Below are positions 1-5,783 of a stretch of 9,788 nt of DNA, in pieces. The stretch comes from Methanothrix sp. (GTDB lineage: Archaea > Halobacteriota > Methanosarcinia > Methanotrichales > Methanotrichaceae), in the NCBI GenBank assembly GCA_003162615.1, contig PMNG01000080.1:13703-23490 (forward strand), given 5' to 3'. The stretch's first letter is position 1, and the number at the start of each line of letters is the position of its first letter. Made by a program: the position numbers and the translations under genes. Under the pieces are notes generated by a model, which saw only the letters and a program-made list of their open reading frames with translations, ran no database searches and was not told the origin of the DNA.

Positions 1-1089
1 GGAGATGAGCTGCCAATCGAGCGAGAAGAGGTAGCCGTAATCATTGAGAGGGCTTTCCACTGGGAGTACCGCCTGGGCGGAAACGCTGGGATCATGGCAG
101 GCGTCCTGGCTACACTAGGAGCAGAGCCGGTTCTGAATGCCTCAGCCATCGGCCGCAGAATGGCTGAGATGCTTCATCCGGGAATCAGAATTCCCGTCTC
201 CGGAAGCTTGAAAGAGCCGCTTCAGGCTGTAGGAGACAAAGAGATGATCCACTTCGTTTTCCAGTTCACAGAAGGCCAGACTATCTCGACTTCCGGTGGG
301 CCCATCGTCTCTTCAAAAGCTAACCGGCTTATTGCTACATACGATCCCTTGAACTCCCGACTTTACTCCAGTCCGGATTTCGATGCTTACTGCCAGGAGA
401 ATATCAAGGACTTCGACGGCGCTATAGTCTCAGGATTCCATTTAGTTCCGATTATTGGGTTTAAGGAGATTTTCGACCGGAAGATCGAGCAGATAAGCTC
501 TTGGAAAAAAGCCAACCCTGGACTGTATGTTCACGCAGAGATGGGCGCTTTCCACGAGCCGGAGATTATGGAATATCTCTTGGAACGCCTACCTGTGGAC
601 AGCCTGGGCATGAACGAAGACGAGCTGGCGAGGGTTACTAGCTTGAAGCCCGGCTGGCGAGGCACCATGGAAGCAGTATTGCAGATTAGAGTGCGTCTGG
701 GATTGTCAAGGGTGGCGGTGCACACAAGGGATTACATCATAAGCGTTATGAAGGGGCTGATACCCCCGGAAAGAGAAGTTGAGGCTTTGACCAGAGGAGC
801 TGATGCCGCTGCTGCTCTGGCGGCCACGGGATCGATAACGGGTTTGTCTCCAACTGAGGTGAATCCGGAAGGACTTGACGCCAGAGATGAGTTCTTACGA
901 AATGGAGCCGTATCTCACGGACGTGGGGCTTATACGAGTTTGGGCGGGGAAGCGGTATGTTTAGTGCCGTCTCTTTTAGCAAGGCATCCCAAATTCACGG
1001 TGGGCTTAGGGGATACTACTACTGCAGCTATTTTTTACGAAGAGATGCTAGCCAGAAGGATGCCTCCGGGAGAAGGTCATGGCTCGTGA
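1..1089 (+). CDS. pfkC: ADP-dependent phosphofructokinase/glucokinase, 5'-truncated by the window edge
   Basis: The reading frame is open from base 1, so the ATG at 94 is an internal methionine and not the start; 362 residues are visible. The family (ADP-dependent sugar kinases of euryarchaea, ribokinase fold) phosphorylates fructose 6-phosphate and/or glucose using ADP instead of ATP, in the modified Embden-Meyerhof pathway. Family length is usually about 450-480 residues, so roughly 100 N-terminal residues lie outside. Seen in sequence: RLGGNAGIMA at residues 24-33 (the conserved glycine/asparagine substrate loop), HAEMGAFHEPE around residues 177-187 (acidic metal-binding motif), GMNEDEL (NExEL-type motif), VHTRDY, and the C-terminal GLGDTT with the catalytic-base aspartate at residue 338 (bases 1012-1014). 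All key motifs in the visible part are intact. PFK versus GK specificity cannot be settled from what is visible; methanogen members are often bifunctional. The last 13 bases overlap the convergent gene on the other strand. Confidence 0.9.
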   Translation, partial: GDELPIEREEVAVIIERAFHWEYRLGGNAGIMAGVLATLGAEPVLNASAIGRRMAEMLHPGIRIPVSGSLKEPLQAVGDKEMIHFVFQFTEGQTISTSGGPIVSSKANRLIATYDPLNSRLYSSPDFDAYCQENIKDFDGAIVSGFHLVPIIGFKEIFDRKIEQISSWKKANPGLYVHAEMGAFHEPEIMEYLLERLPVDSLGMNEDELARVTSLKPGWRGTMEAVLQIRVRLGLSRVAVHTRDYIISVMKGLIPPEREVEALTRGADAAAALAATGSITGLSPTEVNPEGLDARDEFLRNGAVSHGRGAYTSLGGEAVCLVPSLLARHPKFTVGLGDTTTAAIFYEEMLARRMPPGEGHGS

Positions 1090-2033
1090 AGAGTATCATT
1101 GCATGAGATTTTCTTCCATTCATCATAGTTCTCATTTTTTTCGCAGATCCAAGTCTCGATATCGTTAAAAAGAAATTTTGGGAGCGGAACAGTCGCACGA
1201 GGATTCAGAAATAGCTGAAAAGTAGATTCAGGATCATTGGGTGCGTTGAGGGGATCTTCAAATGAATATATGATCGCCGAGATTATATCAAACGAAGAAT
1301 TATCAAAAAGACAGGCGGGCACCGAGCAACCAGATGTCTTTTTAATTGTTTGGCGTTTTGAAACGTATGAAGGTTTATTTTTCCTCAAAACCAAGTCCTT
1401 TGCACCGGAAAGCACTCTAAGTGGTGCCGGGCAAGGAAAATTCAAAAGATGACCAAATTGATTTAGAGCGCACGAACTTAGCGCAATTATGAGCGGGTCC
1501 CCATGACTTGCAAAGTTCTTGGATTGGTATTCGTAAAATTTCTCTTGTTTCATTTTCAGGCCCTGAGATAATCTAAGCATGCATTCATCATGAGGTACAT
1601 CGAAAACGCAATCTTCTGGGTGTTCTGAGACGCAATCAGTGCCGTTACCTGGATTGGGTGCCACTGCTTCTACCCAAATACAATTCCTATCCGTAAATGT
1701 AATTTTTACATCTGGACCTTCATCATGCTTTGATGTTTCAACTTTGAAGCCTGAAGAATTAGAAAGATGATGCAGGCAGACGGTGAGATACATCTCCCAC
1801 CATCGTTGATGGAAATTTATCTGTGCTTCTTGTAAGAAAGTTTTCGGGGCAAAAGGCTCGAATTCTCTCCATAAAAGTTCTATTTTCTCCTTCAAATCGG
1901 CTCCTTGTGAGTCATCTCTCAAACGACGATATAAATCGTCTTGAAGATAAATTTCCTTTTTTCGTCCGAGCCACGGCCTAAAGAAAGCCGATGCGATTTT
2001 GCCCTTACCACCACAATTTATGGTTGATGACAT
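1077..2033 (-). CDS. Orphan protein with PD-(D/E)XK nuclease-like signature
   Basis: This is a 318-residue protein without signal peptide or membrane segments, starting at ATG (2031-2033). I do not recognise a named family. A core pattern resembles the PD-(D/E)XK nuclease fold: an N-terminal helix RWWEMYL with Glu80, then GPDVKI with Asp108, then after 13 intervening residues IWVEAVAP with Glu122. The usual lysine of the ExK motif is replaced (E-A-V), which could mean an inactive enzyme, a migrated lysine (Lys160-Lys165 follow in a helix), or a wrong guess. The last third has NPRATVPLP near residue 277. The gene is visibly richer in A+T than its surroundings: bases 1681-1740 contain 20 G+C of 60, against 38 of 60 in 8401-8460 inside aIF2 gamma. 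It is monocistronic, convergent with and overlapping the sugar kinase by 13 bases. The Shine-Dalgarno is weak. Composition and isolation suggest horizontal acquisition. Confidence 0.75.
   Translation of the reverse strand: MSSTINCGGKGKIASAFFRPWLGRKKEIYLQDDLYRRLRDDSQGADLKEKIELLWREFEPFAPKTFLQEAQINFHQRWWEMYLTVCLHHLSNSSGFKVETSKHDEGPDVKITFTDRNCIWVEAVAPNPGNGTDCVSEHPEDCVFDVPHDECMLRLSQGLKMKQEKFYEYQSKNFASHGDPLIIALSSCALNQFGHLLNFPCPAPLRVLSGAKDLVLRKNKPSYVSKRQTIKKTSGCSVPACLFDNSSFDIISAIIYSFEDPLNAPNDPESTFQLFLNPRATVPLPKFLFNDIETWICEKNENYDEWKKISCNDTLHEP
1129..1141 (+). terminator. Candidate oligo-T terminator for the sugar kinase gene
   Basis: About 45 bases after the kinase stop codon the + strand has a run of seven T (1135-1141), with a shorter TTTT run at 1109-1112. 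Archaeal RNA polymerase terminates at oligo-T runs in the non-template strand without needing a hairpin, and no hairpin is evident. This would end the kinase transcript inside the 3' coding part of the convergent gene. The assignment is inferred from position and composition only. Confidence 0.35.
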
Positions 2034-2083
2034 TTCGCCGGTGATTATCTTTAACTTTAATTACCTTGTTGATCCCTGCCCGA

Positions 2084-2094
2084 ATATATAAATA
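2084..2094 (-). promoter_or_regulatory. Candidate TATA box of the nuclease-like orphan gene
   Basis: Read on the minus strand this is TATTTATATAT, a close match to the archaeal TATA consensus TTTAWATA. It lies about 50 bases upstream of the ATG at 2033, which would put transcription start near 2060 and leave a leader of roughly 25-30 bases. No clear BRE was identified. The spacer 2034-2125 contains nothing else recognisable. Confidence 0.5.
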
Positions 2095-2125
2095 GTATAA
2101 TCCATGATAACATTCATCGAAGCTG

Positions 2126-2608
2126 CTATGCAATTAGTAGCTCCTTGGATCGGTTCTTCTTGCTGTCGGGCTCTGCGTTTTCGTACTCAACAATGGCTTT
2201 GACTAGACCCTGGCCGGGGCCTACTATCCTGGTGATCTCGCCATCAGCGGCGCAATTCTGCGGGTTACAGTGCTTCTGGGCGAAATACTCTGAGATAGTA
2301 TCATCCAGCTCCATGAGCTTCTTCACAATGGGGTTTCCTTTGTTTAACTTGTACATCTTGGCTCTGCCGACCTCTCGTGTGGCCGTAATCAGGTCCAATG
2401 CCTCTAACTTCGACCATACCTTAAACAGGGTTGCCCTGCTGAGATCTGTTCCTTCTGCAATTTCCGTCTTTGAGTAGTCAAACGCCTCGTTATCCATTAA
2501 GAAATCCAACACTTTCAGCATGGGACTTTTGATCCCAAGCTCCCTGATAAACAGGGACTCGCCGAGAGATGCCTCTTCGTCGATCTCTCCGACATGGTCG
2601 CTCTTCAT
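2126..2608 (-). CDS. Winged helix-turn-helix transcriptional regulator
   Basis: This is a 160-residue soluble protein. Residues about 29-101 form a winged-helix domain of the MarR/TrmB/ArsR-like class: a first helix (MLKVLDFLMDN), a helix-turn-helix with recognition helix around DLSRATLFKVWSKLEAL (residues 55-71), and a wing ITATREVGRAKMYKLN (74-89). The C-terminal part contains a long helix and the pair Cys114/Cys119 (HCNPQNC), a possible metal or redox site, then a lysine- and acid-rich tail. The effector is unknown. The ATG at 2606-2608 is well supported: a strong Shine-Dalgarno AGGGGTGA (2616-2623) sits 7 bases before it. The gene is divergent from the small gene at 2744-3027, and inverted repeats fill the spacer between them, so control of itself and its neighbour is the natural inference. 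Haloarchaea and methanogens have many such small wHTH proteins, often beside a second small gene. Confidence 0.85.
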   Translation of the reverse strand: MKSDHVGEIDEEASLGESLFIRELGIKSPMLKVLDFLMDNEAFDYSKTEIAEGTDLSRATLFKVWSKLEALDLITATREVGRAKMYKLNKGNPIVKKLMELDDTISEYFAQKHCNPQNCAADGEITRIVGPGQGLVKAIVEYENAEPDSKKNRSKELLIA

Positions 2609-2623
2609 ACTACTTTCACCCCT

Positions 2624-2636
2624 GATTTTTAAAATC
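2624..2636. repeat. Inverted repeat in the leader of the wHTH gene
   Basis: GATTTT-T-AAAATC is a perfect 6-base inverted repeat with a one-base centre. It sits immediately upstream of the Shine-Dalgarno of the winged-helix gene on the minus strand. It could be an operator half or chance in an A+T-rich spacer. Confidence 0.4.
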
Positions 2637-2640
2637 CCTG

Positions 2641-2669
2641 CCTAGTTGCTAGGTTGAATATATTCACCT
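2641..2669. promoter_or_regulatory. Tandem inverted repeats, candidate operator of the wHTH regulator
   Basis: Two palindromes overlap here. CCTAG-TTG-CTAGG (2641-2653) has perfect 5-base arms. AGGTTGAATATATTCACCT (2651-2669) contains the perfect palindrome GAATATATTC, flanked by AGGT and ACCT arms displaced by a single base. Dimeric winged-helix regulators bind such dyads. The block lies 33-61 bases upstream of the regulator start, where a TATA box or transcription start is expected, so binding would plausibly repress the regulator gene itself. The sequence symmetry is observed; the binding is inferred. Confidence 0.5.
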
Positions 2670-2680
2670 TCCAAGGCAAG

Positions 2681-2690
2681 ATTTAAATAA
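2681..2690 (-). promoter_or_regulatory. Candidate TATA box of the wHTH regulator gene
   Basis: On the minus strand this reads TTATTTAAAT, a fair archaeal TATA element. Transcription would begin near 2656, within the palindrome block. The A+T core of the palindrome (GAATATATTC, 2655-2664) is an alternative TATA with a shorter leader. Confidence 0.35.
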
Positions 2691-2699
2691 TTTACCATC

Positions 2700-2721
2700 G
2701 ACGTCTATAAAAGTAGACATC
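2700..2721. promoter_or_regulatory. Inverted repeat over the TATA box of the small divergent gene
   Basis: GAcGTCTA-TAAAAG-TAGACaTC has 8-base arms with one mismatched pair; the inner arms GTCTA/TAGAC are perfect. The loop and inner arms include TCTATAAAAG, a TATA-like element on the + strand correctly placed (about 25 bases) for a start just before the Shine-Dalgarno at 2731-2739. A protein bound here would block the promoter of the small gene. The likely binder is the adjacent winged-helix protein, by inference. Confidence 0.5.
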
Positions 2722-2743
2722 AAATAAAATGAGGTGAGGTAAA

Positions 2744-3027
2744 CTGGATGCGGATGCACGCTTGACTGTAAAAGCACTCATCCTGAAGAAGCTACGTAGG
2801 CGCGATTATTGGGGGGGAAGCATACCAGTATTGACAATCTGAAGAAGGGCGTCAAGATCCACCTCCGAGGGGATGTGTCGGGAATAGCAGAAGAAATGAT
2901 CAAAGAAGGATTATTGTTGCATCATCCGACCGGCTACGGTACACAAGTATCCTTGAACCCCCAGAAGAAGGCCGAGATAGACAGGATCATTAAAGAGGTC
3001 CTGAGTGATGGACCAGAGGTAAAATGA
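2744..3027 (+). CDS. Small basic protein gene, apparently frameshifted at a G7 run
   Basis: The downstream frame gives 72 codons if read from a TTG at 2809, but the upstream frame continues the same protein: from 2762 it reads LTVKALILKKLRRRDYWGG and then leaves frame at the G run 2811-2817, stopping at 2840. Eight G instead of seven would join the halves as ...RRDYWGGKHTSIDNLKKG..., giving about 94 residues from the start chosen here. The joined protein has a basic N-terminal helix and ends with a GYGTQVSLNP segment and a lysine-rich helix. I do not recognise a named family; it looks like a small nucleic-acid-binding protein. The start is also unclear. GAGGTGAGG (2731-2739) suits a CTG at 2744, or an ATG at 2748 that yields only MRMHA before a TGA overlapping a TTG start (TTGA, 2762-2765). 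Explanations are a sequencing or assembly error in the homopolymer, a decayed gene, or -1 slippage. It is divergent from the wHTH gene and likely controlled by it. Confidence 0.6.
2811..2817 (+). other. G7 homopolymer at the frame break of the small gene
   Basis: In the upstream frame the codons are TGG GGG GGA, so the site has the X-XXY-YYZ form (G-GGG-GGA) of a -1 slippery heptamer. A -1 slip would restore the downstream frame exactly. A single missing G in the consensus sequence would look identical. Nothing in the sequence alone separates the two. Confidence 0.6.
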
Positions 3028-3064
3028 TAATAAACCAATGGCAAATGCGCTCTTATCATCACCG

Positions 3065-4456
3065 TTATTTCCGTCTGACCTTCAGCACTGCTCCATCCTT
3101 GCCCACAATCATAACCTTCTCTCCCTTCTCCACAGTCTCTTCTGCCTCGGCCTTCCAGTACTCGCCCTGGAAGCTGACGTAGCCCTCAGGCGCTAGCCTG
3201 TCCAGCGCCTCTGCCTCTTCGCCGACGATCATGCCGATCACTGGCGGGGCAAACCTGATGCGGGCTATCTTATAGACTGCAAATGCCAGGAAGGCGGTCA
3301 GGATAAGAGACGGCAGGATAAAAGCCGCTGCAAGCGACCTCTGATACTCTCCGGGGACGTACCACTGAGGGTAGCTGGTAGGAATCAGCAGGATGCTCCC
3401 GATTGTAATGCAGATCAGCCCTGCCGCTGCCAGGATTCCAAAGGAATGGCTATGCAGCTCCACCAGGATCAGGGCCACACCAACGAGCATCAGGAACAGG
3501 CCGCCGAGGTTCACGTCGAACCCCTGGCCGATCAGACCAAGCGCTAGTGACATCACTCCAAACGCCTCCGCTCCCCAGCCTGGGCTGGACAGGCCGAAGA
3601 TTATGCCGTACAGGCCGACCAGTATTAGAAGACCGGCGATCATGGGGTCCGACAGCAGCTTAAGGAACTGCAGATTTAAGGGCGGTTCGAAGAAGATGAC
3701 TTCAGAGCTGTTGGTGGATAGTGTGACGTTCTTCACCCGAAGGCCGTTTACCTGACGAAGCAGATCCTGAGGATCGGGGCTGACGTACTCGATGGAGCCG
3801 AACTTCTTGGCATCGTCAGCGTTGAGATTCAGGTTGGAGAGCACGAACTCTCTTGCTGCCGTGCTGTTTCTGCCGTGCTTTTTTGCCTTCTCCTCAATCA
3901 TGGCGACTATGGCGTTGATGGTCTTGCTATCGTTTATTGGAGTTGTTCCGCCTGTTGGCGATAGCTGGACCGGCTGAGCCGAGCCGATTATCGTGTGCGG
4001 AGCCATGGCAGCCACGTCAGAGCTCATCAGGATCAGGGTACCGGCAGACCAGGCCTTTGCTCCATCGGGGTAAACGTAGCCTATCACTGGAAGACTTGTC
4101 CTCTCAACCTGATCGATGATAGAAAACGTCTCTGTCAGGCCTCCTCCAGGAGTATCGAGAATTATCAAAATCGCTTGGTAGTTTCCAGACTCTGCATCTT
4201 GGATGGCTGCAGAGACTATGTCATCGCTTGCCGGAGTTATGGCGCTGTCCAGCTTGACTGCAAGAACGGGCTCATCAGTTGCCATGACAGCCAATGAGCT
4301 GATCAGAAAGATCGAGCTTACTAGCAGTAACAAAAGAAAAAATGAGCAGAGAGATGAGCAGTCTTGGGCGGGCTCTGCCGAAGAGCAAGACTCCGTCTCG
4401 ATTCTCCTAACTCTGCCGACTAACCCTTTCGGGCTTGAGAGGAACGAGCGGTTCAT
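3065..4456 (-). CDS. NfeD-type membrane serine protease (ClpP-class, stomatin-linked)
   Basis: This 463-residue protein is a membrane-bound serine protease of the NfeD family (long form). Known relatives such as Pyrococcus PH1510 cleave the partner stomatin. Domain order: N-terminal extension 1-38, hydrophobic signal/anchor about 39-58, ClpP/SppA-like protease about 63-230 with LDTPGGG (100-106) and nucleophile Ser137 in AWSAG, then Lys178 in NDSK. The Ser-to-Lys spacing of 41 equals that of the known dyad Ser97/Lys138 in PH1510, so the site appears complete. Several membrane helices follow between about 268 and 395, then an OB-fold NfeD domain to the end (from about GMIVGEEAEAL). Start ATG at 4454-4456 overlaps the stomatin stop as ATGA, so the two are translationally coupled. 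The 38-residue extension before the signal segment is unusual and holds Cys24, Cys33 and Cys37. No in-frame ATG, GTG or TTG occurs between the ATG and the hydrophobic core, which supports the long start. The protease domain should face outside the membrane. Confidence 0.93.
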   Translation of the reverse strand: MNRSFLSSPKGLVGRVRRIETESCSSAEPAQDCSSLCSFFLLLLLVSSIFLISSLAVMATDEPVLAVKLDSAITPASDDIVSAAIQDAESGNYQAILIILDTPGGGLTETFSIIDQVERTSLPVIGYVYPDGAKAWSAGTLILMSSDVAAMAPHTIIGSAQPVQLSPTGGTTPINDSKTINAIVAMIEEKAKKHGRNSTAAREFVLSNLNLNADDAKKFGSIEYVSPDPQDLLRQVNGLRVKNVTLSTNSSEVIFFEPPLNLQFLKLLSDPMIAGLLILVGLYGIIFGLSSPGWGAEAFGVMSLALGLIGQGFDVNLGGLFLMLVGVALILVELHSHSFGILAAAGLICITIGSILLIPTSYPQWYVPGEYQRSLAAAFILPSLILTAFLAFAVYKIARIRFAPPVIGMIVGEEAEALDRLAPEGYVSFQGEYWKAEAEETVEKGEKVMIVGKDGAVLKVRRK

Positions 4457-5238
4457 TGCTCTCTTTTCGAGGCTTCCCTGGTAAGGGCACTGGTGAGACC
4501 AGCCACAGCACCAGTGGTCACATCACTCGCAGGGGTTACTATTATGAGGTTCTTCTCCCTGGCTATCTCCGCAAGAGTCTGCAGCTCTCTCAGCTTGATG
4601 GCCACAGGAGCCTCGCCGTATAGCTTGGCAGCCTCGGTCATTAGTTTGGACGCCTGGAACTCTCCATCGGCCAGGATTATCCTGGACCTCTTCTCCCTCT
4701 CTGCCTCTGCCTGCTTGGCAATTGCCCTCATCCGGGATTCGGGCAAGCTAACGTCGCGCAAGGTTACGGCGACGACCTTGATACCCCAGGGATCGGTGTG
4801 CTGGTCAAGGATCTCCTGAAGCTTCTTGTTCAGCTCCTCGCGCTTGGACAGCAAGTCGTCCAGTTCAATCTGACCCAGGACGTCCCGGAGAGTGGTCTGA
4901 GCCAAGAGGCTGGTGGCCATCCTGTAGTTCTCAACCTGAATAACTGCCCTGCCCGGGTCCACAACTCGATAGTAGATAACAGCGTCTACATCTACGCTTA
5001 CGTTGTCCCTGGTTATGACCACCTGCTTGGCCACATCGATGGTCACAACCCGCAGGTCAAGCTGCACAACTCGGTCGATGATTGGAATTATGAAGAATAT
5101 GCCCGGCCCCTTCACTCCGCTGAAACGTCCCAGACGGAAGATCACTACACGTTCGTACTCTCGAACTATCCTGATGGCCTGGGACAGGATGATGACCACA
5201 ACCAGCAGGCCGATCAGAGAACTGGGATCAAACACCAA
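4453..5238 (-). CDS. Stomatin/SPFH (Band 7) family membrane protein
   Basis: This 261-residue slipin scaffolds membrane microdomains and is the partner and substrate of the NfeD protease encoded next. Residues about 7-24 form the membrane hairpin/anchor, followed by the SPFH signature EYERVVIFRLGRF (28-39), KGPGIFFIIPIID (43-55) and the Band 7 domain to about 175. An acidic/basic coiled-coil segment rich in Ala, Glu and Lys runs about 172-228, then NLIIVTPA (230-237) and a tail. In Pyrococcus the protease cuts a hydrophobic C-terminal stretch of the stomatin; residues 230-237 are the corresponding region here, less hydrophobic than I would expect. The start codon is TTG (5236-5238): AGGTG at 5244-5248 lies 5 bases upstream and the frame has no ATG before its upstream stop at 5272-5274. 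It is first in a two-gene operon, with an ATGA overlap into nfeD. Confidence 0.93.
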   Translation of the reverse strand: MVFDPSSLIGLLVVVIILSQAIRIVREYERVVIFRLGRFSGVKGPGIFFIIPIIDRVVQLDLRVVTIDVAKQVVITRDNVSVDVDAVIYYRVVDPGRAVIQVENYRMATSLLAQTTLRDVLGQIELDDLLSKREELNKKLQEILDQHTDPWGIKVVAVTLRDVSLPESRMRAIAKQAEAEREKRSRIILADGEFQASKLMTEAAKLYGEAPVAIKLRELQTLAEIAREKNLIIVTPASDVTTGAVAGLTSALTREASKREQ

Positions 5239-5270
5239 ATAGACACCTGACGCTACTTTGTGCTTATTAT

Positions 5271-5279
5271 CTTAAATAG
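5271..5279 (-). promoter_or_regulatory. Candidate TATA box of the stomatin-nfeD operon
   Basis: On the minus strand this reads CTATTTAAG, about 32 bases before the TTG start, so transcription would begin near the Shine-Dalgarno with a very short leader. The spacer 5239-5318 also carries two TTTT runs on the minus strand (in 5281-5318) that could weakly terminate the upstream ribosomal operon. Read-through from that operon remains possible. Confidence 0.35.
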
Positions 5280-5318
5280 CTACTGGCAAAAGGGCAGGAC
5301 AAGATAAGCCTAAAAGAT

Positions 5319-5468
5319 CTATTTCTTGAACTCCGTGTATCCGCACTTGCCACAGCTCATCCTCTCGGCGTGCTCCGCCAAAAAGACACCCTGGCCGCAC
5401 CTTGGACATACCGGCTTCTTGGCCTTGACTGTATCTCCGCTGACCTCGTAATATTTGTTTATGGCCAT
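5319..5468 (-). CDS. rps27ae: Small ribosomal subunit protein S27ae (eS31)
   Basis: This is a 49-residue zinc-ribbon ribosomal protein, the archaeal form without the ubiquitin fusion found in eukaryotes. It begins MAINKYYEV and contains VCPRCGQG (Cys21, Cys24) and MSCGKCGYTEF (Cys39, Cys42), the four zinc ligands. It ends FKK-stop at 5319-5321, and its length is normal for the archaeal family. The ATG at 5466-5468 has a Shine-Dalgarno GGAGG at 5477-5481, inside the end of the S24e gene, which stops only 3 bases before this start. It is the last gene of the aIF2 gamma operon. In many archaea kae1 (tRNA t6A synthesis) follows S27ae; it does not here. Confidence 0.95.
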   Translation of the reverse strand: MAINKYYEVSGDTVKAKKPVCPRCGQGVFLAEHAERMSCGKCGYTEFKK

Positions 5469-5471
5469 CGG

Positions 5472-5783
5472 TTAAGCCTCCTTCTTGGCTTCTTCCGGGG
5501 CGACAAAGGTGTTTCTCTCCGTTATGTGAGGTCTCTCCACCTGTTTGGCCCTCTCCTCAGTCTCGTAGATCTTGGCATATCCGATAGTCTCACGCTTGCC
5601 GAACTCGGTCTTGAGGTTGTCAATGACCACCAAGCCTTCCTTGGAGTTCATTGTGGCGGCGATTCTATCGACGATGCTCTTCCTGGAAGGAGTAGCGCTC
5701 TCGTGGTCGACCTTGAAAACTACCTCTCTTCTGTTCAGCAGAGGATTGTTCTTCTCTTCTATAATCTTAATATCCAACTTCAT
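5472..5783 (-). CDS. rps24e: Small ribosomal subunit protein S24e (eS24)
   Basis: The 103 residues from ATG match archaeal S24e over the full length: DIKIIEEKNNPLLNRREVVF at the N-terminus, the ATPSRKSIVDRIA segment at 30-43, VVIDNLKTEFGKRETIGYAKIYET in the centre and a charged tail ending EEAKKEA. It is a component of the 30S subunit. Start choice is open: the ATG (5781-5783) overlaps the upstream stop as ATGA, but the Shine-Dalgarno GGAGG (5785-5789) then lies only 1 base away. A TTG at 5775-5777 has ideal 7-base spacing and would give MDIKIIEE, the usual family N-terminus. Both give the same protein apart from two residues. Confidence 0.95.
   Translation of the reverse strand: MKLDIKIIEEKNNPLLNRREVVFKVDHESATPSRKSIVDRIAATMNSKEGLVVIDNLKTEFGKRETIGYAKIYETEERAKQVERPHITERNTFVAPEEAKKEA

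Noticed and set aside
94..96. ATG at 94 as the start of the sugar kinase
   Set aside because: The frame is open back to base 1 and the upstream codons encode the conserved RLGG part of the substrate motif, so this methionine is internal.
4798..5250. 150-codon + strand frame opposite the stomatin gene
   Set aside because: The minus-strand SPFH protein is unambiguous over the whole stretch and the antisense translation has no recognisable motif.
5281..5318. Strong intrinsic terminator after S27ae
   Set aside because: Only two TTTT runs occur on the minus strand and there is no hairpin; too weak to list as a feature of its own.
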